NCBI GenBank assembly: GCA_029964075.1
Contig: CM057150.1
Location: 4,689,717-4,753,716 of the forward strand
DNA: 64,000 nt
Direction: 5' to 3'
DNA from: Patiria pectinifera
Lineage: Eukaryota; Echinodermata; Asteroidea; Valvatida; Asterinidae
Shown: positions 34,401 through 49,400 of the stretch, in pieces
How the letters are laid out: the number at the start of each line of letters is the position of its first letter
Numbering within the stretch: position 1 is the first letter of the stretch
The notes under the pieces: generated by a model
The model's input: the letters and a program-made list of their open reading frames with translations, nothing else
The model's database searches: none
Told to the model about the DNA's origin: nothing
Position numbers and translations under genes: made by a program

Positions 34401-37400
34401 TGCTCAAAATGTGGGCAAAAATGTTTTCACGAAGTAACACTCTCCTTGTAATTAGTTGCATGAGCGCGTAACTAAGAGTGTAACTTCGTGAAAACGAAAA
34501 TTTACAGTTTCGCTGCTTTTTCGGTTTCACGAACTGAAAAACAGCAGATTTAATAAATTCAATTCATCAAGTGTCCACATCGAGAAACCCAACTGAAAAA
34601 TACTCTGCCTTTCGACGCAAAGTGTTGTTTTAGAAGGCGTTCAACTTTAGGTGCCGTTTTCTCCGATTGCTAGTTTTTACTGGTAGGGCCTATGTACATG
34701 AGTGTTACTTCGTCGTGTTGCTGACGGTGTGTGATATTATGTAGGTGCAGGGAACGTATACGGTACCCGAGTCGGTGGTAGTTTCTGTGGGGACGTTGTA
34801 GATGGCAAGGCGACAATAATGAATGTATTTTCCCGTGTCGTTCTCTGTCCACAGCCAAATAGCTTTCAGGCTATACTCGTCTACGACTCGCTGCGTTCCT
34901 TTGTCATATTCTACTACAGTGAGCTGAACTACCTCTCTACGGTGACTGGCGGAACTCAAGTAAGATCAGTAATTTTCAAGACAAGTAATGTAATACAAGG
35001 AATGATCCTTTCCCAGTGTGCTGATTGCTACGGACTTTTTGCACAGTACGCCCCGAGTGGCCAATGTGAAGAAAAAACCCGATGACTGTAATTAGAGGAG
35101 AACATAGACCCCTCTTATAGACAGCCATCTTCGCAGGAAAATTACAACTGCGTATTCAACGCCATCAGGTACGTGTGCGCGCAGTTTGCATATGATGTTC
35201 TAAACACGCACGCATGTTGCTCGAAATGTCTTACTCGAAATCATGCTCGAAATGTGGCACAGCCGATGCGCGTCACGAACATTTGACGCCTAAAATGCCA
35301 ATGCACGTGACAATCTGTAGAAAGTGACGTCACTTTGAGAGACTTTTATCGATTTGTGCATAACGAATCAGGTACCCGTCTCACGTGTCCTTCGTTCATT
35401 CACGCTCGCGATAAGACCACACCAGGTGGATTGCAGTTCTCGTATGAGGTAAATGCGCACTGTTGAACGTTTGTTTATCATCCAGCATCAAGGGTGCCAA
35501 TTGGCGCCGTTGAGTCCCACTGTCTGCTTTAATCACCACTTGTAGCAAAACAAATGAACTCGTACACAGCTTCATTGGGTGATACCAATAACCCATTATC
35601 TGTAGATGTTGATCTGTCATTCTTTGAACCCTCATTGAATGCAATTTGTTCAGCATGCGAGGACCGACATGACCAAGAAGAAAATGTGTTGGACAAGCTG
35701 GGTCGTTCTAGCACGTTTGTTTATGGTGAAAATCGAGATTTTTCTTTGTTCTCCTTCCCTTTTTCTTTGTACTTTAACTTGTTAGCAATGTTGCACGTGT
35801 GTGTCCTCGATATACACCATAAACAAACGCATACATTCACACTGGTGTTCCGGTGTTGCGCCAAACCAATGTGAGTGAGCCAGTCGACTCCAACAAAATC
35901 TTGCGTCAGACAAGCGAGCTTAATACACTTTGTTCCCATCGCGACTGTACTACCGAGTCTTCGAATAACTGAAACGCTTGGTCTGTCACATTGTAGTCGC
36001 TCCTAATGGTTTCAGACGTCGCACGTAATTATAATTATTCCAACGGAATTATTTCGTTCTTAGTTTTACGCCAAGTTTAAGCCGATCGCACTTCGGCATT
36101 GATACTGATGCAAAGAGTCCGTGCAGCGTCCGCATTTCTCGCGAAGCCGTTAGACTAATTCAGCGACCTAGGTGGAAGGTTATTTTTTGAGGTGGAATCA
36201 CGCTCTCTCCCTCAGGTGGCACGCAACCACTAAGTGCCCCTTCCACCCGTAGGTTTGCCAAAATTCGCGCGAGCCTCAACTTGGAGCACGCGTTCGACAT
36301 CCACGAGAGTGTTGTTGTACCTCGAATAACCCAAAACGTACGCATGATTCTACAGCAGTATTCCTTTCTTGTTGCGTTAGGTGGGTTTCAATGCTGGTGA
36401 TATCTGGGGAGGGTTTTCATATCCGTTTCCAAACAACGACTGGCAGAAGCTAGTGGATAACACCAACTGTGAAGCTGCCAATGTGAACGGTGCCTACGTG
36501 TTCCGAGTGGATACGGAGATCATGACCAGTCCTGGCTGCAGTGTCAATCAAGGTGAGTTATTACCCTATCCCTAACCTTAACTCTAACTATTAAACCAAC
36601 CTGACTCTTAACCCTCACATGGGAAGGAAATGGGCTACAATAACTATGCCAATAAACTTCTAAAAATGAACCTACATAATGTGGTATCCTGGGAACAACT
36701 TTGTTGTACACACATAATACTTACGGAGGAAGAAGTTGCCGCATGGAACGAAATAACCTTCTAAAAAGATGTTATCTTTTTAAAAGATGGGTTTAAGACC
36801 GTGAAGAGAGTGACACTTCATATTGGAGAATGCAACGTCCCGAATAAGTAAATTAAATGCCATTTAAAAGTTAATCCTCACATTATGTGGAAACTTTTCA
36901 AGATAAGCACAATTGGAAACAGTAATTTAGTTGAGTAAGATACAGCCACACTGTAGTCACTTAAAACCCAACTAAATGTCAAACCTCATAAAGAATTTCG
37001 ACCAACAGTGAAGGGAAGACTTTAACCTCAAGATAACCTCCAGAAAAGAAACAATCCGGACTTTAAAAAATGGCTCAGAGCTACGATTTTGTGCGCAAGC
37101 TTCAGAATTAGGAAACTGGTTGGAGCTGTAATGGTAATTTCCCCATTTTCCGTCAAAACTTCTGGTTGTCTACCTTCCAGGATTTTATGCTTCGCAAGTG
37201 TGGCCCATCTCGGGCCCCATGATGGGCGGCAACAAAATCAGCCTCGCCCCAACCTGCGACCTGGGCGTCACCACGGCTACCTGCGTCTTCAAGCAAGGAG
37301 ACGCCGTGCTTCAGGTCGCGACGGACCAGCAGGTCGTCGGGCCCGTGCTGGTTTGCATCCCCGGCCCGTTCTTCGTGACTGGGGACGTGTCCATTTTGGT

Positions 37401-40400
37401 TTATAGGATCGGTGACGATACCGATGTTCCCGACGATGCCCTCTATACGCACAAGTACACAGTCGGTAAGCCACGGCCAATGATCTGCTTAGCACAGACT
37501 TTTTTTTGTAGTTAGCAGCATGTATACTGATATTGGATTCCACCACGTTGATAAGAAATGTTTAGATACCTTTCTTGTAGTTATTTGTTATTTGTAACAC
37601 AGTACCCCTTCAACCCTACCATTAAGATTTTTCTTTCAAATATCACCGCCAGCTAACGCCTGTAGAGGTCATTAAACTTCAGAGACCGCGAGACCACTTC
37701 AATTAGCCGACTAGCGTAGCGCATTCGACCCTGCTTTCACACTGTTCCGTATCTTACCCACAGAACACCCGGACGACAGCCTAGTCACCGTCAGCCGCGT
37801 CTCCCCGACATCCTCTTCCTGGACAACAGCTGGCTCACCGCTGACCATCACCTGGGTCCCGAGTCTCTTCAATAAGCCGTCAACGCTACCAACCACAGCC
37901 ATTCCAGGTGCCGAAAACCTGCGAATCTCGATCATGCAGTACGACGAGTCCGTTGCCAACCAGGAGCCGACCTGGAAGGATGTCTACGATCTCAGGACGA
38001 ACGTCCCGAACACGGGGACCTTCTCCTTTACCCCGGGACCCCTGGAGAACATCACGCAGGAGAACCCGTGGGGAGTGATCCGTGTGCAGCGAATGGACGG
38101 GTGAGTTTCTATAGGTCCTTTTTTGTCTGAATAGGACTAAGTTGTTCACGACTAAGCCTTCGTCCTTTGTGGCGGAAATGACTAGGTAATACGACAGTCC
38201 GACCTGATCGCAGGATGGAATTGGACCTGGCCTTAACCCACAAAAATATTTATTAACCTCGCACAAGGATGAGCGGTTACCCAGACGCAAGGGGGATATA
38301 GTTAACGAACGGCGGACTAAGCTATAGGGGCTGTTCGTTTGGCGGACATATACCACCGATCTGCGATTAAGTATTAAACTGACTTATTTCACGAGAGAGC
38401 GATATAATTAACTCCAATATACCTCACAGTGAGCCTCAATAAACCTCACGGTGACAAGTGATTCCAAGACGTTAATCAACTTGTTTATTCCTTTAGTATA
38501 CTTCAATTATAATGTCGATACGTCGACATTCAATAATTTATACAATACTAAACCTCACCGTTCGGATAACTATGGTAAACCTCACGGTTATAATAAACCT
38601 CGCTGTTATAATAAACACTAGTAAACCTCGCTGTTAGAACAAGCACTAGTAAACCTCGCTGCAATTGCACACTAGTAAACCTCGCTGTTGGAATAACTAC
38701 AAGTAAATCTCGTTGTGATAATAAGTACATGTACTCGTAAACCTCGCTGTGACTGAGGGGTCAATTGCACCCCTTATCATACAATTATAATCTTCGTACG
38801 GCTCATGGGTCAACTGCACTCTTTAAAATTATCTTATAAAATTACGATCTTATGGCTCTGAGGTCAACAGCACTCCTTTATGATTAATTTGTGCAATTAT
38901 AAACTCACAGCTCAGCGGGGTAACTCACTTAAGGTAAACCTCGCTTGGGTATACCTCACCTATACTTCTCGGGCTTTGTAGTTTATCAAAACGTGGTCGT
39001 CTGCACCACCGACTTAAGTAACGGGCTAGTGTTCTTCCACTTGGCACAAAGTAATGAGGTCTACAATAACAAAATAGCTTTTTACAAAACTGTCCTTGCT
39101 ACTTGCTTGACCAGCGAATTACACCCTCTGCGAAACGGGGTAGTTGTAACGTTTATATAACCCACCCGATGATAAAAAATAGTCCTCTGAACGTTAACGA
39201 AAGCCTTCGGGAAACTCAGTCTTCGCAGACTTTACAGGGCCGCAATCAACCGCATCTACGTCAAAGTTGCACAGGACAACGGCATGCAAATCCCTCTACA
39301 AAATCACAATTAAGCGGGTTCCGCGGCAGGAAAAGCCAGCGGTCGGACGTCCAAGGCGGCATCAACCGCACAAGCTTACGGACTCACAGGGCAGCTTTAC
39401 CACCGCTACGCTAAATGGCACAGACAAGGGAAGACAATCCTTAAGTCTGAACGAAGTCTAACTGTTCCCCAACCTTCTGATTTACCTCGGGTCCGACTAT
39501 TATCCTAATCAGGCCCTATCGTTAATAATTCCAACTTCTTAACAACAATCCACCCCAAATCTTATTAGCTAAGACCTTGAAATGCACAGGGGGATGTAAT
39601 CAACTAAGTCCAGCTTTACTGACCGATCACACCAGGCACGCTGGGGCTTTCTCCCGCTCCGATCCGACCACGGTAACTCAGTCAACGCTGACAGCTCACG
39701 AGATTGCACGATAATACTCCATGGTTACACAACGCAGTCTCTCTCATCAGTTTACTCGCCGGAATCTCACGAAGGAGTACCGAACCCACGCCCGGCCACG
39801 AGACAATCGCCCAAGACCACACCGGATGAATGCCGCTGATTGGTCGCTGTGTGCTATCATGCACTAGATCACGCGGTACACGCCTGCATAATTTATAACC
39901 AGAAATGCCGATCAGCCTAGCGTACATGCAGGGCGCGCCTGCTGATTGGTTGCCCAACATTATCAAGCGCTTAAACAGGCGGTCAGACGTGATGGCTAGA
40001 CTTGATACGTCTACATATACCCCTGTTTCGTTACAGTATTATCGGCGGCATATGCTCGCCGTGCGCTGACTAATCGCTTCGCCTTGCGTGCAAAAAAACA
40101 AAAACAATACAGTGCGAACAGCGACATCATGCGGCCACTATTTATGTGCAAATTATTTTGATGCAGACTAAGGTTTTGGTCCAACCGTCAGCGAAAGTTT
40201 ATATCTTTCTTTATTTCTTTATTTTGCGCTAGTCTATGATATGAGAGCAGATTCGCTGATTAATTAAGCAAGACAACCGCCTCTATATCGGGTCCTCTAT
40301 CATTCACCCGTCACGTGTCATAGAGGATAAAGAAAAACGCTGTGTCACGCGCTCTGTATCATGTTATGCGATTATGCGCCCGGCTGTTGTTGTATTACAA

Positions 40401-43400
40401 AACACTGCATGTCTTTCACAATAGTATGCGCAATGATATCGAATAGTGTTTACGTGCCCAGATTCTTGAACATTAACAGAACGGTATTTTTCTCTGCGTT
40501 TTAGATACCCAGTGGCACTGTACAGTGATGCCCATATGCTAGGATACCTGCTTGACCAGGATTATCAGGACGACCCGACACAGTGGGCTGACGCCGAGTG
40601 TATAAGGTATAAGTGCTCCCCACCCAAGGGGGAACATTCACGAGCACCCTCGCATCCCCACCCACCCGACCCTTAATCCCACCTACCCCACCCAACCCCA
40701 TCCCCACTGCCCATCCCCACCCACCCCCACGTTTATTACTAACCACAACCACCCTAAAAGTAGTATAGGTCCGACGGATCTCTTTATTCTTAGACTAGAC
40801 CGTCAAAAATGTTTAAAAACGTGTTAGAGGCAATATTTCCACACATTAAATCACGTAGGGCGCAGCTCCCGCTACTGCTGCAATCGAATGAAATCTTGAC
40901 GAGATAATTTTTTTAAAACGGGTAGAACGGGATAGAAAGATGATAAACATGACTTCCTATCAGGTTTGTGGAACCCTATCAGGTCTGTATTAGTTCATCC
41001 TTTTCAAGGGTAATTCTGTGTGTGACTTATTTGATTTTCACCTGTGAGACAAGCAAAAATGAAACTGCGTGATACGTGTAATACTGGGTTCCAAGCCGAG
41101 TTATGACTTTAACCAACCCTTTCCGTGTCGGTCCCGTATGGACTCAGTTTTTGACTGTTCGAGTTCATTAATGTAATCAACCTTTCTGAAGTTGCACTTT
41201 AAAGACTAATCACAACCTACAAGTGAAAGCAAACGCGAGTATTCGCGCTGCGAATTAGCAAAAGTAATCCACGTTTTAACTTTGTTGTCAGTTTCCAATA
41301 CCAATGTAATGTGACGTCAATTTCACTTCACAATCGTATCAGTGATTCGCATTGGCACCGACTATGAATCGGCGGTATTCAGTCGCACGTGTGCGCACTC
41401 AAGTTCTCTGTAACCAATGAAGCATGTACAACTTGCCAAAAAGGCACGTCTTTCTCAATTTTGAAAACATACATGGGACATGCGTTTGGACGTGGTTACA
41501 CGTGTTTTGTCCGGAGAAACGGTCAGAAACAATCTCCGGTCATTGATGTCAACTTGTTTTCTATTGCTTCTCTCGAAGATGGGACGTTGAGGAGGACGCG
41601 TCCAACGGCAACGACGATCTACCGTCCTATCTAGCCAACGTGCCGCCGTGTCCGTGCACGTTGGAGCAGGCGCAGATCGACACCAGCCACTTCATGCAGC
41701 AGCAAGGCGGCTGTGCGCTCAGCGCCGACGACCAGTCCTGCACAAGGCAAGGCGACAGCAAAAGGAGATGCTTCATGAGCGTAGGTTCAGCGTAAGTATC
41801 TATAATTTTCCCTCAGTAAGGATCACTTGCAGTTACCCAGAAAGGTAGCTCCCAATTGAACGTTAATAACAGATAAGCTTGCTCAATATTTAAAGTATCA
41901 AAAGAGGGTTGAAACTTCAACAGGTTATGATTTTCAGCCAGTTTGTTACTTCGAGCGAAAACAATGCACAAAAGCATATGATTCTATGTTCCTTTAATTG
42001 TATCCATCCGCCACCCACGGTCGGTTATGACCTCAAGTTTTTGTATAACCACATAACCACAGTATCGATAACCACATGATTTTATTAGTACATTTTTTTT
42101 TTATTAAAAAATACGAAATAAAAAGAAATCTGAATTGGGCTAAAATGGACTTGGGGAAAATTTTGAAATAATAATGAAGAGTATACAATGTTCTGAAATT
42201 CTACTCAAAAGTTGTCATATCATTTTTGATAATAATGATGTGAATAAGAGTATCGTTTTTTGTGTGAAACAGTTCCGGTGCCGAATGTTGTTACGACGTT
42301 GACAACAGTAATCTAGTCCTCTCTCTGGACGACCGAACGGGCGGCTCCTCGGACAAAGCGGCCATGTTGGGAGTTCCCCCTTACGGCCTACCGGGCCGGA
42401 CCCCGTACTTTTCCCACTGGACGGTGGATGTCATGCCGTACCAGGTGTGCTGCCGTTGGGGCGACGACGACGCTTGCCGAATGTACCTGGAGAACCGACG
42501 GCCCAAGGGCTGCGCCGATTACGGCGAGCGACAGTCCGGTAAGTCGAAAAAGGCTATGTTTCTGCTGCTGCTGCTGCTGCTGCTACTTCTACATGTAGTC
42601 GGCCGCGCAGCAGCTAGTCAAAAAGTTTCTCCAAATGGCTCGATCTTAGGCAGCCTCATGGTGACGGATCTCCGTAGGTGTAAGAGTTACATCTCTAGAA
42701 AGTAGTCTGGCAACGTATTGTGGGTGCATCAAAGTAGGTTTGCCTTTCCTACGGTTCCCGTGGACAGGTTGGTAGAGGGCGTAGAGGTTGACCAGGTAGT
42801 CTTTTTGGTTTTCTCAGCGCATGTCCAAGCCATTTAAGCTGCCGCTGCTAAATGGTGATGGAGAGGGGCTGTTGTCATGTCATGTCATCTCATAGATTTC
42901 ATCATTACTAAAATGGTATCTCTGGCTGATCTTCAAAACGATTCGATAGCAGTTTGCATCAAAGCTATTGATGTAAGTCTCAAAGTGTTTGGTCACAACC
43001 AACGATTCACAGGCATACATGAGAAGGCAGAGGCGTGAAGTTTGGCAGACCTTGAGCTTGAGGTCAAGATGAATTTTGAGGTATTTAGGAGTATTTACAA
43101 ATACTGAATGATATTGACATAAGATTTCTTGATTTCATCGTTCAAAAATTACAGTTTTACAACTTACAAGTACAACTTACAAGTTCTTGACTGACTATAT
43201 CCGAGTTATGGAATGTCTTAAATAAAAGCGATATTTTTATGGTTTGTACACAGAAATTGGTTTCGTTATAGCGCCCCATTCGCTCAAAAACATTGACATA
43301 CTACATTCTAATTTTTTTGTGTTCTTATATCTCACAGGTTTTATCTTTGGCGATCCCCATTTTATCACCTTTGATCAAAGGCGCTACACCTTCAACGGCA

Positions 43401-46400
43401 TTGGAGAGTACCGGATGATGGAGGTCAGCGGCCCGGAATTCAAGTTGTTTGGCCGCACCACGGTGGCCACCGACGTTTTAAAGGAAGATGCCCCAGGTAT
43501 GCGCCCCCTTAACGGTGACAAAATAGCAAGGCGAGGGGCGGGTCTGTGCGAGCGATGCTGCGTGATTAGGTACATAGAAACTGACACGACGGGTACTGTT
43601 GGCAAGTGTGTATTTTCCTGCAATCGAGGACCAACAATTGTCCCTCTTTTTAGGCCATCAGCGTCGGTCCAAAATCTTGGCCACCGGTATCAAATGAGGG
43701 GAATAATCGTCATAGCGACTTTGGGCAAGGTACAGCTCCAGAGATGGACAATACGTGATGGCATCGCTGCAGTGGCAGCTTTTTGGGTGTTATTACCCTT
43801 TTTCAAAATGTCCATCAAAACGCTTGTTACCACTCTATGGGCGGTATACCTTGCGCATGCACACTATAATCATTTATACCCCGATTCGATACTGACCAAA
43901 TCCCCAGGCTGATGGCCTATTTCTGTGTACTTAATTTTTTTAGAAAGACCTCCCATATGTCCATGTACATGTGTGATACCTTCGACCGTCCCGAGTAATT
44001 CCGAAGCGGCCTAATCGGCTCTTAAACCACCACTCTGGACAGGTTCTCGCCTTCACAGTCGTTTCCAAGTCAGAACCATAATTAATGGAGCGGGAACCAG
44101 ACTAACCGACCAAATTGGTAAACATGGATTTGATATATGCGACAGCGTTGAAAAGCGTGCGAATGCCAGCGAATGAAGTGGAAGTGTCCTTCCCACAGCG
44201 TATCAATGCGTGGGCTATTTTTCTTCGAATTAAACATACTGAAGGAATAAAACACTTTTTCATATGTAATGAGCAAAATGTTAAGGGCCTGATAATTCCG
44301 TGGGCTTTCAGTATGACTTTTGATGTAAATATATTTTTTTGAATTTAGCAGCCATTAATTTCAATCCAGTAACAATCACTATGTACAAAATCAACACATG
44401 CAGATGGCTGTAGAATAAAAAATAGTTCAAATCCTCACAAAAATGAAACTATGGCCAATTTCATCAGTGACCTTTGACCTCAGTTCAAGATTTTGCCTCT
44501 CTACAGTTGCGAGCTTCCTGAACGCCGTCGTGATGCAAGAGACCGGAAGTGACATCGTCCACGTCGAGCTGGGTAATCTGCGATCGCTGAACCTCTACGT
44601 CCACCAGGGAAATGCCTTCACACAGCCTGACCTGTTCTTGAATACGGACAGCGCATATGACCCGCTGTATCTAAAAGGTATCCAGCTTTGATGAGCCGAT
44701 CTCCAGACATAACCGAAGCCCGAATCAACATCAAAATCTGAACCCAGATAAATCTTCAGTTCAAACCCAAATTCCATGTAAGATCAAGCATAATCTCCCA
44801 GGTCTGGAACCCAAACTCAAGCCCAGCAAAATCCATACATCTGTTCGAGAACCTGAAACAGAATGCCAAATTAAGAAGCCAATTCTCAACCTCAATCTCA
44901 ATCTCAATTAAATCGCCAAACACAAACTAACAGACACGCCTAGACAAACTAACAGACAAGGTCAAAGCGGTCTATGTAGCCATCTGAATCAATATTTCAG
45001 TGCCAAGGTGAGGCTAAGCAAGTCCAGTTCACAACCGACAGTCAGTAAGTGATTCCGGGAGATACAGAGAGGATTGTAATTTGGTCCTTAACCCTAAACA
45101 CGGACATAAATCCGTATCAAAACAGAACCTTAAAACGAAACCAAGCCCTGAACACAACTTTCTGTAATACCCACAACCTAAACTAATACTCCATCCTAAA
45201 GTCCAAATATAATCGCAAAGAATTCATAAGCAAAACTCAAGACCCACACTGTACTCATTGCAAACGAAACTCCATATGCGATGGGTCTCTAAAGTTGAAA
45301 ACTTCGTCCCACGGTCAATTTGACCTCTCTTTTGAAATTACTCATAACTCTGTTATAAAGTATGATATTTGGACGTTTGACGTCTCATATTAAAGTGGAA
45401 AGGCGTATCGTTCAAACCATACCTACACAGGGCCTATCTCACTTAGTTACTCATTCTCAGTCTGGCATTCCGTTGTAATTTGTTTGCATTTTTGTTGATA
45501 CACACTGTACAATTCTCGTTGTTATACTCAGGGGTCACCGTGTTTGTCAATTCGCAATTCAGCCGGATCATGGTTGCCTTTCAAACATCCAAGATACTCG
45601 TCGACGTGGCCGCGTGGACTCAGGGCATATCGGCCGAGGTCATTGCGCTCAAGACGGTAAGCTTCGGCATGAAATCCTCGGTCGCATCCAAGACACTGAC
45701 CGCTGAGCGAAAGTGATACTGTCAGCCAAGTATTTATTTAATAAGAAATGTCATATAAAGTCCGGACATAGGCGCATCAGCAGGATCAAGACTAGCCAGC
45801 AGTGCTATAGTCAAGTCCATGACAAAAGGTCCTCGCAAGTCCACACGATTCCATCGTGAGTGCTTCGGTCTCATTATATAAATGGACTTTCCTTGTTACT
45901 GTTCATCCCAAGGTGGAAAAAAATCATGAAAGTACTTCAGATTTACTTCTGGCTGCCCAAATTGTTATGGACTCGTGATAGACGGGACTTTAAGTCAGCT
46001 TCTGATCTGCATAGAGAGTTACTAAAACCAAAACTCCCATTTCGCCACACTTTTTCAAACAATGGGTCATAACAGTCATTTTCCGCCATGAAGAGTCTGC
46101 AATAGTCCGATGTGTACAGACCGGCCGTTGACACTGACTGAAAAGCAAACAGGAATATTTTCACTGCATTAGGGGAAATTCTTCTCAGACAAAGAATGCC
46201 TTGGTTGGCCGGATGTGTGGTAAATAATGTAAACGTTGGCCGCTCCCTAAGGAGCGCCAGAAGCATAAGAGTGCCGTGGTCTAATGGCTACGACCGGTGT
46301 TTTGTGGTCTATTCTCGGGAACGGTAAGACATATTAGGTTGGGTTCCTTTCAACCACATGTTTGAACAATCAAAAACATAATTTCCGGTTATTTCAGAAA

Positions 46401-49400
46401 TTAGTACCCCTTTAACCAATAAATTAAACAACAAAAATAGGCATTTTACTCGCGAAGTTTGATAAAGCTGAGAAGACACTTTTTGTTTCAGACGATTTTT
46501 TGCTTGTTTCATATCCAGGACTTTCCCACCTCTGCAGTAGTGACTGGCCTGCTGGGTGACATGGACAATGATCCGGATAATGATATCAGACAGGTCAATA
46601 ATGCCGTCTATACCGGGGACGATCCACAGCAAATATTCGATGTCGTGAAAGAATGTAAGCATGACTATCGTTTCACTTGACTGTTAGCCTGTCTCCAAAA
46701 AAAAGTTGAATGAGCAACAGTGAATGATAAATTATAAAGTTTGCGGGTAACACCATATGGACTGAAATCTCTTCTTGTAAGAAGTGTGGTTCTGAAAAGA
46801 ATCGGTTGATTAAGTGTAGAACTCGACGTGTCGGAAAGTGTGCTCTGTCCGAAGCGTCCAGTTATATACACTCAACCAACCGGTTCTTTTCAGAACCACA
46901 CTTCTTACAAGAAGAGCTTTTTTTCACACATGGTGTTACCCACAAACTTTAAATTTTATCTCATCCGCCATGCAAAACTTCAAGTCATATATAACCGTGA
47001 ATGACATCAGTGCATGATGTAATCAAGGGCGGATCCAGGGGCGGGGGGGGGGGGCCAAAGGGGGCCATGCCCCCCCCCCAAAAAAAAAAAAAAAACCATT
47101 TTTTTGTGTGTGACATCGCAATAAAGGCAGGCAATGAGTACACCACCATCTTTTCCTCATAAAAATTAGAGCTAGCATCTAAAAAAAAAATGGGGCCCTT
47201 AAGGGGGCCCCGACCCCCACGTAATTCTTTTTTTACCCACCTTTGTGGATATGAAATCACGGCTTGATTCTGACCTGATTATGAGGAAGCCATAAAATCA
47301 GCAAACATCGGTGACCTCAGTTACAAAATTGTCTGCCATTTTCTTTTAAAAACAATCCCCGATCCTTCTAAATCTAACAAGAGACGTGCGAGGACGTCGA
47401 ATGATCACGAGAGGAGATTCCAGCCACAGTTACATGCACATGTATTTTACACACATTTCATAAAGTGGAAAATCAAATAAATGTGCATGAACCCGGAAGG
47501 TTAAAGCAAACACCCCAGGACTGACGCTATTTTTTTGTTTGGAGTTTTGGTGGAAACAAATACACTGTAAACAAAGTTGGGTAAACTACTATTAAGCATT
47601 ATTTACCCGACTTAGAAGTTACATCAATTGTTAGTCAATTTGGGTAAAATTTACCAACTGTGGACGTTTCCCGAAAAGTGTACGCAGTTTGGTGCATAAT
47701 TATGTTGACCAGCTTGGGCAAAATGCAATCCATTTACCCAATTCTTTTACAGTTAAGGAGCGTGCTAATTTGGAGTGGAAACTCCTTTGTAGTTGCCAAA
47801 GTTTACCAAATCCGAAATGGGCCCTCTTGTTGTGGCCGCGATATCTAAAAAAAAAAAAAAAAAAAATAAACAAATGGCTAATTATTTTTCTTGGTTTTTT
47901 TATATTATTTTTGTAGGGGTCACCACTAGCGGAAGTGAGCCCCCTTTCCACTATGACGGGTTAACGAAGCACAAGGACTACCAGAACGCAACATTTGTGC
48001 CCGTCTTCGTGACACCTGACTCTAGCACCCTGGACCCAGCGATAGCACCACTGCTCGAGACCACGTGTAAGGGTCTGGAGGAGTGCATCTTCGATATGTC
48101 TGTCACCCAGACCGTGGTGGCCGGGCAGAACTGCTACACGGAAAATCTGGAGTATGAGGAACGGCGTGACCAAGTCCTGGCAAAAAGTAGGTGGAGTGAG
48201 CAACCTCGTTCCAATGTCGTTCGGCTGGTACGCTTCCCTCTCACCTTAGTTTGCATCAATCGCACATCCAAAACTTGGGATGTAGGCCTAGTGCGGACTA
48301 AAATAATATTTTAGTCCGCCTACGGGTACTGCATTGACTTAAGGTACTGCACATATCTTGGTCAATTCCGCACCAACTTATAAACTGCAAGTTTTTGATG
48401 CAACAGACAACAGTACGTAAGACTTGAGGCTTTGCAAGGTAGAGATACTAACGGATGCAACTTCATTCTTCATTGATTTTGCTTCTGCTATTTAAGTGTT
48501 TACTTTCTTAGAGTTTAGGCACTCTCCTGAAGACGGTCAGAGCATATTGACCGGAACGTCGAGTTTATACCTCTGGTTCTTTTCAGAACCATACTGTTAG
48601 TCGAGAAATTATTCCCACATGGTGTTTCCGCAAACCTTTCATTCATTAGACAAAGTACACCAAAACAAATCTCATTTTGGTCTTCGTCAACTGGCCAGTG
48701 ACTCCCTTTGACACAATATCGCCTGAGGGATAACAATCCTGCCCGAATCGGCCTGCCTTGTAAATTGAGGTCATAGGTCCTACGCAATGAGAGGCTTCGT
48801 AACCACGTCACGTTTGTTTTCCAAAAGCTTGCCGTCAAAATTTAAGCTAGAGAAAATGAAATGAACCACTCCAGTTTTCTTGACGCACAACTAAAGAAAT
48901 TAGAGAAGGTTTTCGTTTTCACCGCGCACCAGAAAACTGCTCAAGCGGAGCCATGATAACTAGAGGTTGAACACTTTACTGATGTACTTGGTTCCTGTAA
49001 GTATGATGTGACTCCTTCCAGTTCGGAGCAGCAAACTATCTGGGAAATGTGAAACAGGTGTTTAATTTAATGTATGAGAACACCTATAGGACCCAAGATT
49101 TTCCATGTTTCGTATGTACATGTGTGGACGAAAGTCTCAAGATTTTGGGATGGGGATTTTTTCCATGTCGTGCTAGGTGAAAAAAAAACCACCGGTTTTC
49201 TGATGTGCGGATTTGGGCACTTCCTTAACGCGCAAGGGCTTCACCCATATTGGCCAAAGTTTTGGTCTCACGTATTCAATTTTTTTCTCTGGACAAACCG
49301 AGGATTTTATCTTGTTCCCCGTTTTAGTCATTGCATTCGTGTATTTTGTTGTTTAGTCGAGACCTGTGCGTACATACCGAGTCCTGCGAACGGGGAGGTC

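Noticed and set aside
43244-43912. Open frame of 222 codons with the VWD start
   Set aside because: The VWD motif runs only from 43,338 to 43,496, where a phase-1 donor stands; the remainder is intron.
46262-46360. Possible tRNA-like head (GGTCTAATGGCTACGACCGG)
   Set aside because: There is an A-box-like part, but the B box is poor and no cloverleaf or SINE body follows. It may be a worn SINE head, not enough to call.
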